This document shows, in pieces, positions 36,540-45,179 of a stretch of 64,000 nucleotides of DNA (position 1 is its first letter; the number at the start of each line of letters is the position of its first letter). A program made the translations under genes and the position numbers. Location of the stretch: NCBI RefSeq assembly GCF_007993655.1, contig NZ_CP029077.1:366744-430743 (forward strand), read 5' to 3'. Origin of the DNA: Candidatus Deianiraea vastatrix. Its GTDB lineage: Bacteria > Pseudomonadota > Alphaproteobacteria > Rickettsiales > Deianiraeaceae. The notes under the pieces are model-generated. The model had not been told where the DNA came from and did not search any database. It saw nothing but the letters and a program-made list of their open reading frames with translations.

Positions 36540-37679
36540 CTATAAAGCTTGAGTATTTTTAACACCAAGAACTTTTTTAAAAATTTCATATTCCTCCTTG
36601 CATGTATTGATAACATTAAAATTTGATGTAAAATATTTACTAACAGAGTCTTTATATTCCGTGTCTTTATTTATCCCTGAATTTATTATATTAATAATTT
36701 TGCGAGACATTGAAAGTGCGTCGCGCGGCTCTACTAAAAATCCATTTACGCCATTTACTATTATATCACGAGGATTTCCAATATTTGTACTAAGTATCGT
36801 GCATCCCATTGCACCTGCCTCAATAATCACTTTACCAAAAGATTCTGGTTTAATTGATGGAAGTATTACCAAATCTGAAAGGAAATACATTGCTGCCATG
36901 TCTTTTACTGATCCAACAAAACTAATTTTATCTTCCATATTAAGTTTTGTAATAATATTTTCAAGTTTGTTTTTATATTTTCTTTTTTTATTCCAATCTC
37001 CAACAAATACACATAAATAATCGGCGTGTTTTATCATGCTAAGTGCCTGAATTACGTACAAATGACCCTTACATTCTGTGATTCTAGCTGGCACTGTAAT
37101 GATAAATTTGTTATCTGGAATTCGAATTTCCGACACTAAAATTGATAACCTCTGATGGGAGACTTTCGATCTTGAAAACACATCAACCTCTATGCCTCGT
37201 TTCACTATATTTATTTTCTTTCCCATTGTGTTATATTCTTGTATAATGTGATTTTTCAAGAAATCAGAAACAGTTATAATTGTATCACTTTTTAGCATTA
37301 TCGAATTGTAATATTTTTTTATAATATTTGACTTTGAATACATAGCGTGAACAGTTGTCACAAGCTTAAATTTAGAGCGCTTTCTTGCAAGATAACAGCT
37401 CCAAGCTGGCGCACGCGAGTGAACATGAACTATGTCAATTTTATTTTCTTCGCAAAATTTTCGAATATATTTGGCATTTGAGATTATCTTAAATGGATTT
37501 TTTGTTGCAACATTTGCCTTTATGTGCTTGCATTTTTTGTTAAATAGCATCTGCATCCATCCGCCGCTTGACATAACAAAAACCTCGTCACCTTGAGAAA
37601 TTAGGTAATTTGAAATTTCCGCAACACACCTTTCAACGCCGCCTGAATTTAAACTTGGAACAATCTGCAAAACTCTCAT
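36540..37679 (-). CDS. Family 4 (GT-B) glycosyltransferase
   Basis: A 379-residue sugar transferase. The N-terminal P-S-L-N-S-G-G-V-E-R motif and the C-terminal P-E-S-F-G-K-V-I-I-E-A-G-A-M-G, an E-x7-E nucleotide-sugar site, mark the GT4 group. The middle H-V-H-S-R-A-P-A-W also fits LPS or capsule glycosyltransferases. It may act in LPS core assembly, given kdsA, but donor and acceptor cannot be read. Its start overlaps the hisS stop by 4 nt. Confidence 0.85.
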   Translation of the reverse strand: MRVLQIVPSLNSGGVERCVAEISNYLISQGDEVFVMSSGGWMQMLFNKKCKHIKANVATKNPFKIISNAKYIRKFCEENKIDIVHVHSRAPAWSCYLARKRSKFKLVTTVHAMYSKSNIIKKYYNSIMLKSDTIITVSDFLKNHIIQEYNTMGKKINIVKRGIEVDVFSRSKVSHQRLSILVSEIRIPDNKFIITVPARITECKGHLYVIQALSMIKHADYLCVFVGDWNKKRKYKNKLENIITKLNMEDKISFVGSVKDMAAMYFLSDLVILPSIKPESFGKVIIEAGAMGCTILSTNIGNPRDIIVNGVNGFLVEPRDALSMSRKIINIINSGINKDTEYKDSVSKYFTSNFNVINTCKEEYEIFKKVLGVKNTQAL

Positions 37680-38908
37680 AATGTAAATTTAATAATAGAC
37701 TTGTCCGATAAATTCTTAATGTCAAAAGTGCCAGATTCTACTTCATCTTCGCCAATTACGCAAATAAAATCAAACCCACTTTCGCTTGCTTTTTTCATGT
37801 TTTTTGACACAGCAAAGTCGTCGCAAATTATTTCTATATGAAAATCTTGAAATCTGCTATCCAGTTTTACTTTTTCACGAATTTGAAAACTTTGCGTAAA
37901 TTCATTACTGGAAACTGGAATTATAGCCATTTTTTGCGTTTTTTGAGCTTCAAGATTGCAAAGATGTATAAGTCTTTCAACTCCGGCTGCAAATCCAACT
38001 GCGCAAAGATCCATTTTATTGTCAGAAATTTGGCTTACCATTTTGTCATATCTTCCTCCACCACAAACAGCATTTTGCGATTTTGACTCAAGATCCTCGG
38101 ATATAAACTCAAATACCAAATCCGTGTAGTAATCAAGGCCACGAACAAGAGATGGGTTTAGCTCAAATGGAACATTCAGACTTGTTAAAATCTCAATAAA
38201 TTTCTCTATTTTCACCTTTGTTTGCGTGTCATAAAAATCAGATATTGGCTTTACATCAAGGGATATTTTTTTGTCATTTTCGTCCTTGGAATCGAGAATT
38301 CTGAGTGATTTATTGACTTCTAAACGCTTTTGACTATCTTGCGATAAATCGTTTTTATACCTGCCAAAATACTCATTTAAATAATTTGTATATGCGTTTT
38401 TTGAGTCAAGCCCGCCAATGAAATTCATATTTAAAACGGCATTTTTTATCCCAAGAGATGATATAATGTCTCTTGCTATCAAGATTATGTCTATATCATA
38501 TTGCAATAACGGCTTACCGAAAATCTCAAAATTTATTTGATTAAGCTCTCTATATCTGCCTTTTTGCGGTCTTTCATAGCGAAAAACCTGCCCAAAAGAA
38601 AATAACTTTAATGGCAGTTTTCCATTTTTTAAATCCCCATTTTCACAAACTGCCCGAACAACGCCGGCGGTAAACTCAGGGCGAAGTGCTATCATTTCTC
38701 CGCTTTTGTCCTCAAATTTGTAAATTTCTTTCGATGCAATGTCGCTGTCGCCTAAATTTCTTTCAAATAACGAAGAATATTCAATAGTTGGCGTAATTAA
38801 CCTTTGAAAACCAAATTGCTTTGATACTTTTGATGCAATTTCTGTAATTTGCGTAAATTTTTCTGAATTGCTGCCAAAAAAATCATTTACACCACGAATA
38901 GATTTCAT
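37676..38908 (-). CDS. hisS: Histidine--tRNA ligase
   Basis: Class II synthetase that charges tRNA-His. Motif 2 lies in F-R-Y-E-R-P-Q-K-G-R-Y-R-E-L-N-Q. Histidine-specific segments are R-P-E-F-T-A-G-V-V-R and G-L-D-Y-Y-T-D. The C-terminal anticodon-binding domain is present. The 410-residue length is normal. The enzyme should recognise the G-1/C73 tRNA-His encoded at 22.1 kb. It is flanked on the same strand by plsY upstream (3-nt gap) and the glycosyltransferase downstream (4-nt overlap). Confidence 0.95.
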   Translation of the reverse strand: MKSIRGVNDFFGSNSEKFTQITEIASKVSKQFGFQRLITPTIEYSSLFERNLGDSDIASKEIYKFEDKSGEMIALRPEFTAGVVRAVCENGDLKNGKLPLKLFSFGQVFRYERPQKGRYRELNQINFEIFGKPLLQYDIDIILIARDIISSLGIKNAVLNMNFIGGLDSKNAYTNYLNEYFGRYKNDLSQDSQKRLEVNKSLRILDSKDENDKKISLDVKPISDFYDTQTKVKIEKFIEILTSLNVPFELNPSLVRGLDYYTDLVFEFISEDLESKSQNAVCGGGRYDKMVSQISDNKMDLCAVGFAAGVERLIHLCNLEAQKTQKMAIIPVSSNEFTQSFQIREKVKLDSRFQDFHIEIICDDFAVSKNMKKASESGFDFICVIGEDEVESGTFDIKNLSDKSIIKFTL

Positions 38909-38911
38909 AAA

Positions 38912-39505
38912 CTAAAACTTACTTTCTTTTCCACTACAAAGTTTAATAATGTTGTCTTTATGCCGAGCAATGACAATAATTGAAGACAAAGCCGAAAACA
39001 TGATAAGGTTATAATCTGCTGATAGATAGGACAGAAAAATGCCGACTGTAATTGCGATTATTGCAGATAGTGATGAGATTCTAAAAAGCACAAAAACACT
39101 AAGCCATGAAAGCATAACGCCTATTGCCACAATACAATTAAATCCAAAATATGTCATAAATGTTGTTGCAACGCCTTTTCCTCCACGAAATTTTAACCAA
39201 ATTGGAAAAATATGCCCAATTACAGCCGCAATGCCTATTAAATACAAATTTGAAGCACCGCCAAGCTCAATTTGTTCATGCGAAATTAAAAATTCTTTTG
39301 CAAGTAGCACCGGAATTAAACCCTTTATTCCGTCTAAAAGAAAGACTAAAAATGCATATTTCTTTCCAAGCGCCCTTGCAACATTCGTAGCCCCTATATT
39401 TCCAGAGCCAACTTGCCTTAAATTCACACCCTTTAACCGTCCAATTAGTAGCCCAAATGGAATAGATCCAAACAAATATGCCAAAATAATAAATAATATA
39501 GCCAT
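38912..39505 (-). CDS. plsY: Acyl-phosphate glycerol-3-phosphate acyltransferase PlsY
   Basis: Inner-membrane enzyme that places the first acyl chain on glycerol 3-phosphate. Its 197 residues have the typical five or so spans. The motifs G-S-I-P-F-G near 12-17, G-S-G-N-I-G-A-T-N-V near 33-42 and F-R-G-G-K-G-V-A-T near 105-113 are diagnostic. PlsX, its partner, is not in the window. It lies 3 nt from the antiporter-like gene and 3 nt from hisS, so the four minus-strand genes 36.5-41 kb look like one operon. Confidence 0.95.
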   Translation of the reverse strand: MAILFIILAYLFGSIPFGLLIGRLKGVNLRQVGSGNIGATNVARALGKKYAFLVFLLDGIKGLIPVLLAKEFLISHEQIELGGASNLYLIGIAAVIGHIFPIWLKFRGGKGVATTFMTYFGFNCIVAIGVMLSWLSVFVLFRISSLSAIIAITVGIFLSYLSADYNLIMFSALSSIIVIARHKDNIIKLCSGKESKF

Positions 39506-39508
39506 AAT

Positions 39509-41080
39509 TTAACTAAAAATCTTAATCATTAACGCAAATCCAAGAATTATAAATATCATTATAACGCTGCTTTGCCTTTTTACCGATATGTTTTCACTAT
39601 TTAAATCTCTAATAACCAACTTAAATAAAGATACATCATCTTCCATGAGGTGTTTAATATTTTTAACCAACGATGATATATACATTATCGTCATGTCATA
39701 AATTGCAATTATGGAATTAATAAATCTTGATATAAATTTTGCTATTTTATCTTTTCTCTCCTTTAGTGTTATCTTTGGAAATAATAAATAACACAATATT
39801 AATATAATGAAAAATGATATTGTATTAATTACAAAAGCATAGTATGATAAACTTAAATCCTTTATACCAGATGCAATTAACAATATTAACGATGTATATA
39901 TAGTTATTTTTTCATTTAAAACATGCCTTTGATCTGTATTTTTAATCATGTTTTTAAAGCTGTTAATACTTTTTAGTAAAAGTATGCTAAAAAAGACTTG
40001 ACCAAATATTGTTAAAATTCCAAAATATTTCATTATCACGGTTATGTGATATTTTGCACATTGATGGGATATAATTGGCGCTCCAGATAAAATGCTAAGT
40101 AAAATTATTTCATTGTTCCTGTCAGATGTATATCTTGGTGTACCAAATCCAATCATTACTCTGTTTACAGATAAAGCAAATGATGCAAAAAACATAGGCA
40201 TTATATACCAGACTATATCCTGTAAATTATATTCATTTGGTACAACCCCTAAAATTGCAACAAGTAGTCCAATTAATAAAGTCGATATATGAAATGAACT
40301 TTTTACCCTAACACTGTCACTTATTGCGTTATAAAATCCATAACACATGATAAAAAACCCTAATAACGGAACGGTTACTCCATAGTTTAAAATTTTCTGA
40401 TTTAGGTTCGAGCAATTAATAAAAGCAACAATAACAGATAGCATAAAAAATGCGTCTATTGAGTTTAGAGTCGATACATTCATCGTTTCCTCTTCATCAA
40501 GAGACAAATATCGAAGTGAAAATGGCATCATTCCACTGTAAATTAATAATCCAAGTAAAATTAAAGATGACGAATATGACATCCCATACGATATGCAGAA
40601 ATATGATAACATTGCGCATATTAAAGACCTATTTACATTTTTCTGATTCTTGATTTTATTGATAAAAATTGATACATGTGAAATAAAATATAGTGTTACA
40701 CACATCTCTATGCCAAAATTTGAAGATGTAAAATTTACAGAATACAGTGCACAGAGTTGTAAAATTGCAAATTTGAATGTTCTTGCGCTTTGCATCTCAC
40801 GAAACATTACATAACACCCCATTATAATTGCTAAAATTGATAGCGGCATGGTTGAATTACTTGTTAGTAAAAATCCAGTTTGTAAAGCAAATGGGGTTTG
40901 TATGTCTATAAAATATTTTTCATTTGAAATTATCAATAAATGTGCAATAGAGTATACGCAGCTGATGCCAATTAAACAAAAACGAGAAATTTTTGCAATA
41001 CTTTTGGATGTTATGAATAAATCAATAAACCAAGCTGTAAAATATAAAAATATGTAAGCAATAATCGGTATTCTAAGCAA
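39509..41080 (-). CDS. Polytopic membrane protein, degenerate antiporter-like (MrpD/NuoN fold)
   Basis: A 523-residue protein with about 13 hydrophobic spans. Its middle part, L-L-G-L-L-I-Y-S-G-M-M-P-F-S-L near residues 170-184, lines up by eye with I-I-G-L-L-I-K-T-G-L-Y-P-F-H-T of the MnhD-like protein at 48.5 kb. The conserved proton-pumping lysine is replaced by tyrosine and the F-H-T-W end is lost. A glutamate in N-F-G-I-E-M may correspond to the TM5 glutamate. I infer a paralogue of the MrpD/NuoM/NuoN group that has probably lost pumping. It heads the plsY-hisS-glycosyltransferase run. Confidence 0.5.
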   Translation of the reverse strand: MLRIPIIAYIFLYFTAWFIDLFITSKSIAKISRFCLIGISCVYSIAHLLIISNEKYFIDIQTPFALQTGFLLTSNSTMPLSILAIIMGCYVMFREMQSARTFKFAILQLCALYSVNFTSSNFGIEMCVTLYFISHVSIFINKIKNQKNVNRSLICAMLSYFCISYGMSYSSSLILLGLLIYSGMMPFSLRYLSLDEEETMNVSTLNSIDAFFMLSVIVAFINCSNLNQKILNYGVTVPLLGFFIMCYGFYNAISDSVRVKSSFHISTLLIGLLVAILGVVPNEYNLQDIVWYIMPMFFASFALSVNRVMIGFGTPRYTSDRNNEIILLSILSGAPIISHQCAKYHITVIMKYFGILTIFGQVFFSILLLKSINSFKNMIKNTDQRHVLNEKITIYTSLILLIASGIKDLSLSYYAFVINTISFFIILILCYLLFPKITLKERKDKIAKFISRFINSIIAIYDMTIMYISSLVKNIKHLMEDDVSLFKLVIRDLNSENISVKRQSSVIMIFIILGFALMIKIFS

Positions 41081-41169
41081 AGCGAAAAATATATTTTAAC
41101 TTTTTATATTTCATAAAAAATTAAATACAAGAATTTATTGCATATAATTTTTTTTTCTTTATATTAAAG

Positions 41170-42075
41170 ATGTCTTGTGTCTATTTTATGGATAACATTG
41201 GTAATTTTATTGAATTTCTCAAGAATTTTCGTAATTTTTCACATCATACAATATCGGCTTACACTATAGATCTTGTGCAATTCGAAACCTATCTTTTATC
41301 AATTTCCAAAAACATGAATACCGTAACTAAAGATGAAATTCGTGATTTTTTTGCTAAAATGTATGACGATGGAGTTGTTGCAAAAACAATAGCTAGGAAA
41401 ATTTCATGCCTAAAATCTTTTGCAAGATACTTGATAAATCACAACCATTATGAGGCTTTTGAGCTCAAAAATATTATAAATATTCGCCTGCCAAAACTTG
41501 GATCTCGCCTTCCAAAAGCCGAAAATAACGAAATAATAGAAAAAATAATTAGCTATATAAATCAAGATTTCTCAATTTATAAACAAGAGTGGCAAAAAAG
41601 GCGAGATATAGCTTTAGTTACACTTCTTTATACAACTGGTATGCGAATTTCAGAGGCTCTTTCAATTACCAAAGCTAAATATCTTGAAAATAAAGGATAT
41701 ATCGCAATAACCGGAAAGGGAGGAAAGGAAAGAATTGTGCCAATTATCGACATTGCATCAAGTAAAATTAATAATTATTTGCAAATTTGCCCATTTGATA
41801 GAGATTTTTTATTCATAAGCAATACTGGGCTTGAATTTTCTGCCAGAATTTTCCAAAAAAACCTTGAAAATATACGCAAAAATCTCAATTTATCAGACTC
41901 TTTAACGCCGCACTGTCTTCGTCATTCGTGTGCAACGGCGATACTTGAAAATGGAGGGCAAATTAGAAAAATTCAAGAGCTACTTGGGCATAAAAGCCCC
42001 TCTACTACTCAGATTTATACAAAAGTAAGTAAAGAAAAAATCGCAATGAATTATAGTAAAATTATGAATTCATGA
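41170..42075 (+). CDS. xerC: Xer tyrosine recombinase, probably XerC
   Basis: Site-specific recombinase that resolves chromosome dimers at dif. The C-terminal domain keeps all catalytic residues: R in T-T-G-M-R-I-S-E-A, K in G-K-G-G-K-E-R, H-C-L-R-H-S, the second H in L-L-G-H-K-S and the tyrosine in T-T-Q-I-Y-T-K. The N-terminal core-binding domain has S-H-H-T-I-S-A-Y-T-I-D-L. The 301-residue length is standard. The S-T-T-Q-I-Y ending fits XerC slightly better than XerD. A later ATG at 41188 is an alternative start. No attachment sites or phage genes adjoin, so it is a housekeeping copy. Confidence 0.88.
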   Translation: MSCVYFMDNIGNFIEFLKNFRNFSHHTISAYTIDLVQFETYLLSISKNMNTVTKDEIRDFFAKMYDDGVVAKTIARKISCLKSFARYLINHNHYEAFELKNIINIRLPKLGSRLPKAENNEIIEKIISYINQDFSIYKQEWQKRRDIALVTLLYTTGMRISEALSITKAKYLENKGYIAITGKGGKERIVPIIDIASSKINNYLQICPFDRDFLFISNTGLEFSARIFQKNLENIRKNLNLSDSLTPHCLRHSCATAILENGGQIRKIQELLGHKSPSTTQIYTKVSKEKIAMNYSKIMNS

Positions 42076-42148
42076 TTGTTGAAATTCTGATATAAAAGTG
42101 TTGAATTTTATAAATATTTACTTTCTAATGTTATGATTTCTTGGAAAA

Positions 42149-44305
42149 ATGCAGATTTATTACTATCAAATTGCAATTGCGGCGCCTTTTGACAAGTTGC
42201 TCACATACAAAATATCGGAAAAAATGCCGATTGGCTCTATAGTTTTGTGTAAAATAATGTCGCGAACCGAATACGGCGTTATAATGTCTGAAATTTTGCC
42301 CCAAAATATCGACTTTGACCTTGCAAAAATCAAGGAAATACACGAAAAAACACCACTTGTAATTGATGAAAAAATGCTTTCCTTTATACACCAACTTGCA
42401 AGCTATAATATGCAAAAAATTGGCGAAGTTATCGATGCTTTTATGACAAATTATGAGATTTTGCATAAAGGTTTTGCAATTTCAAGTAAGATTAAAAAAG
42501 ACAAAATCCCTGCTATAAAAACTATAGAATTGTCAGATAAACAAAGGGAAATTTCAGATAATATCATCGCCGATTGTGATAAATTTTCAACCCATGTAAT
42601 AGATGGCGTAACTGGAAGCGGAAAAACCATGATTTACCTTTCTGTAATTGAGAAAATCTTGAAAAATAATAGTGTCGATAATCTTGCAAATGGAGAAAAA
42701 AACAACTCTGATAACGCAAACTCCGATGCTGATTTATCGCAATACAGCACACGCAAATGCGATAGCGCGGCGTGCGAAAAAATAAGTCAAGATGGGCACC
42801 ATCCATGTTCAAATAAAGCCAATAATAAGCAAAATTCGCAAATCCTCATAATGCTGCCGGAAATTTCACTCACCCCACAAACAAGCAGTTTTTTTGAAGA
42901 AAAGCTCGGTATAAAGCCGCTTTTATGGCATTCAAATATAACAAAAGCGAAAAAGCGAGATATTCTTCGTGAAATAATGAGCGGCGATGCACGGGTAATA
43001 GTTGGCACAAGATCTGCGATTTTACTGCCATTTGTCAATTTAAAAATGATTATAATCGACGAAGAACACGATAGTTCCTATAAACAAAGCGAAAAAATGA
43101 TATATTCCGCGCGTGATATGGCCATAATGCGCGCAAAAATCCTTGATATTCCTGCGATTTTGCTTTCTGCAACCTTGTGTCTTGAAACTCACTTTAATGC
43201 AAAAAGCGGAAAATATAGACTGCACAGTATAAATGAGCGATATACAAAGGTTAAAATGCCCGAAATCATCGTTGTTGACATGACGAAAAAAGAGGAAAAA
43301 CCAAGATCCGGCGAGTGCATTTCCGCCCGTGTCTTGCAAATTGCAAAAGACGTGATTGAAAGCGGGAAACAGGTGCTTTTTTTCCTAAATCGCAGAGGTT
43401 TTTCAACCTCCGTCATGTGTGGTGCATGTAATGAATTTCTGGGATGCGAAAACTGTTCTGTCAACATGGCTTTTCATGAATCAAAAAACCTTGCAATATG
43501 CCATTATTGCGGCTATACAAGTCAAATTCCAAACGACTGTAAAGCGTGTAAAGATGTTGATAAATGGGTTAAAATCGGCTTTGGCGTTGAGCGTGTTGCC
43601 CTTGAGCTGAAAAAGCATTTTCCAAGCGCAAAACAGCAAATTTTCTCAAGCGATGAGGTCGATAAAGCAAGTATAGACGGCATTTTAGACGATATAAATA
43701 GTGGAAAAACACAAATAATAATCGGAACGCAAATGATCTCAAAAGGATATAATTTTCCACACCTAAAATGCGTTGTAATCGTCGATACAGACACGGGTTT
43801 TTTAGACGGAGACTTCAGGCTTTATGAAAAAACTTATCAGATGATAACTCAAGTTGCTGGGCGCGCTGGGCGATTTGACGAGCGTGGGCTTGTTTTAATT
43901 CAAAGCTATCAGCAAAATAACCCCGCAATAATGGCAATAGCCTCGATGAATAAAGCCAAATTCTACGATGACGAACTGCGTCGCCGTGATAGTAAATACA
44001 ATCCACTTCCGCCACTTTATAGGCAAATTGCCATCATAATATCGTCAAATAATGAGGATCTAGCAAGTAATATTGCAAAAAACATGATGAAGCACTTATA
44101 TGACAATATATCCCATATCGCAAGGATTTTTGGCCCAGCGCCAAGCTTGATAAAGCGCATTAATCGGCAATTTCGCTTTAGAATTTTAATCTCATTTGCA
44201 AAAAAGCAAGGATTTATGCAGGAAATTTACGATACAATTTCAAAATTTCAAGCCAAGTGCGACGTAATGATTAAGGTTGATGTTGATCCGTTAAATTTCT
44301 TGTAA
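42149..44305 (+). CDS. priA: Primosomal protein N' (PriA helicase) with an extra insert
   Basis: 3'-to-5' helicase that restarts stalled replication forks. Walker A G-S-G-K-T is at residues 156-160, D-E-E-H in motif II, and the zinc ribbon has paired cysteines (C-G-A-C, C-x2-C, C-H-Y-C-G, C-K-A-C). The late block G-T-Q-M-I-S-K-G-Y-N-F and R-A-G-R also fits. Between the helix after Walker A and the strand I-L-I-M-L-P-E-I-S there is an Asn/Ser/Asp-rich insert of about 57 residues (roughly 173-230), where other PriA proteins have fewer than ten. It holds three cysteines and a His pair. The frame is intact. Confidence 0.93.
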   Translation: MQIYYYQIAIAAPFDKLLTYKISEKMPIGSIVLCKIMSRTEYGVIMSEILPQNIDFDLAKIKEIHEKTPLVIDEKMLSFIHQLASYNMQKIGEVIDAFMTNYEILHKGFAISSKIKKDKIPAIKTIELSDKQREISDNIIADCDKFSTHVIDGVTGSGKTMIYLSVIEKILKNNSVDNLANGEKNNSDNANSDADLSQYSTRKCDSAACEKISQDGHHPCSNKANNKQNSQILIMLPEISLTPQTSSFFEEKLGIKPLLWHSNITKAKKRDILREIMSGDARVIVGTRSAILLPFVNLKMIIIDEEHDSSYKQSEKMIYSARDMAIMRAKILDIPAILLSATLCLETHFNAKSGKYRLHSINERYTKVKMPEIIVVDMTKKEEKPRSGECISARVLQIAKDVIESGKQVLFFLNRRGFSTSVMCGACNEFLGCENCSVNMAFHESKNLAICHYCGYTSQIPNDCKACKDVDKWVKIGFGVERVALELKKHFPSAKQQIFSSDEVDKASIDGILDDINSGKTQIIIGTQMISKGYNFPHLKCVVIVDTDTGFLDGDFRLYEKTYQMITQVAGRAGRFDERGLVLIQSYQQNNPAIMAIASMNKAKFYDDELRRRDSKYNPLPPLYRQIAIIISSNNEDLASNIAKNMMKHLYDNISHIARIFGPAPSLIKRINRQFRFRILISFAKKQGFMQEIYDTISKFQAKCDVMIKVDVDPLNFL

Positions 44306-44312
44306 TCTCCGA

Positions 44313-45065
44313 TTATATCGTGCATTTAGACGTAAGTAATTGTGATATATTGTTGATATATGTTTCATATTTATCAATATTCATTCCGTCAGCATCAATT
44401 ATTACAACTTTTGAGTCTTTGTGGATTTTTTGCCTTAACTCATCAGGAAATTTGCCGTCTGAAACTATAATATACGGTTTATTTTGAATACTTTCCAATA
44501 CTTTTGGTAAAATTGAGCCATTATGAAAAATATACCCATCAATACTGACAATTTTTGAAAGACGAGTGCCAAAATTATGAGATGTTAGCACGTGGCAGCT
44601 TAAATTTTCTTTATTTTTAATATTTTTTACACCATTTATAATCTTTCTTGCTTGATTAATCTCATTTTTTTCCAAAAAAATCGATATTTCGCTAAGTATT
44701 TGTTCATAAATTTGACACGCAACATCACTGGAGAGCCAAAAATGCTTATCTTTACTGCAAAATTCGTCTTTTAAAATGCTGCAATCGGCAAGATTAATGA
44801 CCTTGTTTTTAAGTTTTAGTTGTTTTAATGATTCAAAGTGAGATATTGAAAAAGTCAAATCTGCGCTGCTAATTTTGCGAATTTCATTTGGCTTTAGGTA
44901 AATTCCATCGTGTGCATTTTTGCTGTAGACCTTGATATATTCAAATTTATTTGGCGACATCTGGGATATTGCCGATATAATAAACGGATGATCCGCTGCA
45001 ATTTTTGGCTTTGCAAATGATGTATTTATAAACAAAATTACAAAAATACAGGCAAATTTTAGCAT
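44313..45065 (-). CDS. Periplasmic metal-binding protein, ZnuA-like
   Basis: Solute-binding protein of the cluster A-I metal ABC transporters, likely for zinc or manganese. I use M at 45065, which starts a good signal peptide (basic start, then F-A-C-I-F-V-I-L-F, cleavage near S-F-A). Candidate metal ligands are H in A-D-H-P-F, H in N-A-H-D-G, H in T-S-H-N-F-G and D in D-A-D-G. D-K-H-F-W-L-S near residues 108-114 mirrors the D-P-H-I-W-L-S of ZnuA. At about 250 residues it is shorter than usual and quite diverged. No permease or ATPase gene adjoins. It converges on priA with a 7-nt gap. Confidence 0.65.
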   Translation of the reverse strand: MLKFACIFVILFINTSFAKPKIAADHPFIISAISQMSPNKFEYIKVYSKNAHDGIYLKPNEIRKISSADLTFSISHFESLKQLKLKNKVINLADCSILKDEFCSKDKHFWLSSDVACQIYEQILSEISIFLEKNEINQARKIINGVKNIKNKENLSCHVLTSHNFGTRLSKIVSIDGYIFHNGSILPKVLESIQNKPYIIVSDGKFPDELRQKIHKDSKVVIIDADGMNIDKYETYINNISQLLTSKCTI

Positions 45066-45106
45066 AAAATACAAGCTTCCTAAACCTCATTAAAAAAGAT
45101 AAAGAA

Positions 45107-45145
45107 TAAAATGCAAGGCTGTTTTTGAAAATAATTTGCATTTTA
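45107..45145. promoter_or_regulatory. Inverted repeat between divergent znuA-like and xth genes
   Basis: TAAAATGCAA (45107-45116) and TTGCATTTTA (45136-45145) form a perfect 10-bp inverted repeat with 19 nt between the arms. The position, in the 114-nt divergent region, suits an operator or a hairpin in the xth leader. TGCAA/TTGCA arms recall Fur-type boxes, but the wide spacing does not fit a single such box. Confidence 0.4.
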
Positions 45146-45179
45146 AAATCTAAGAATTAGGCTCAAAAAAAACTTGATT

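Noticed and set aside
41170-42075. The Xer recombinase as an integrase of a mobile element
   Set aside because: There are no direct repeats, tRNA-end duplication or phage genes nearby, and its length and motifs fit the housekeeping dimer-resolution enzyme.
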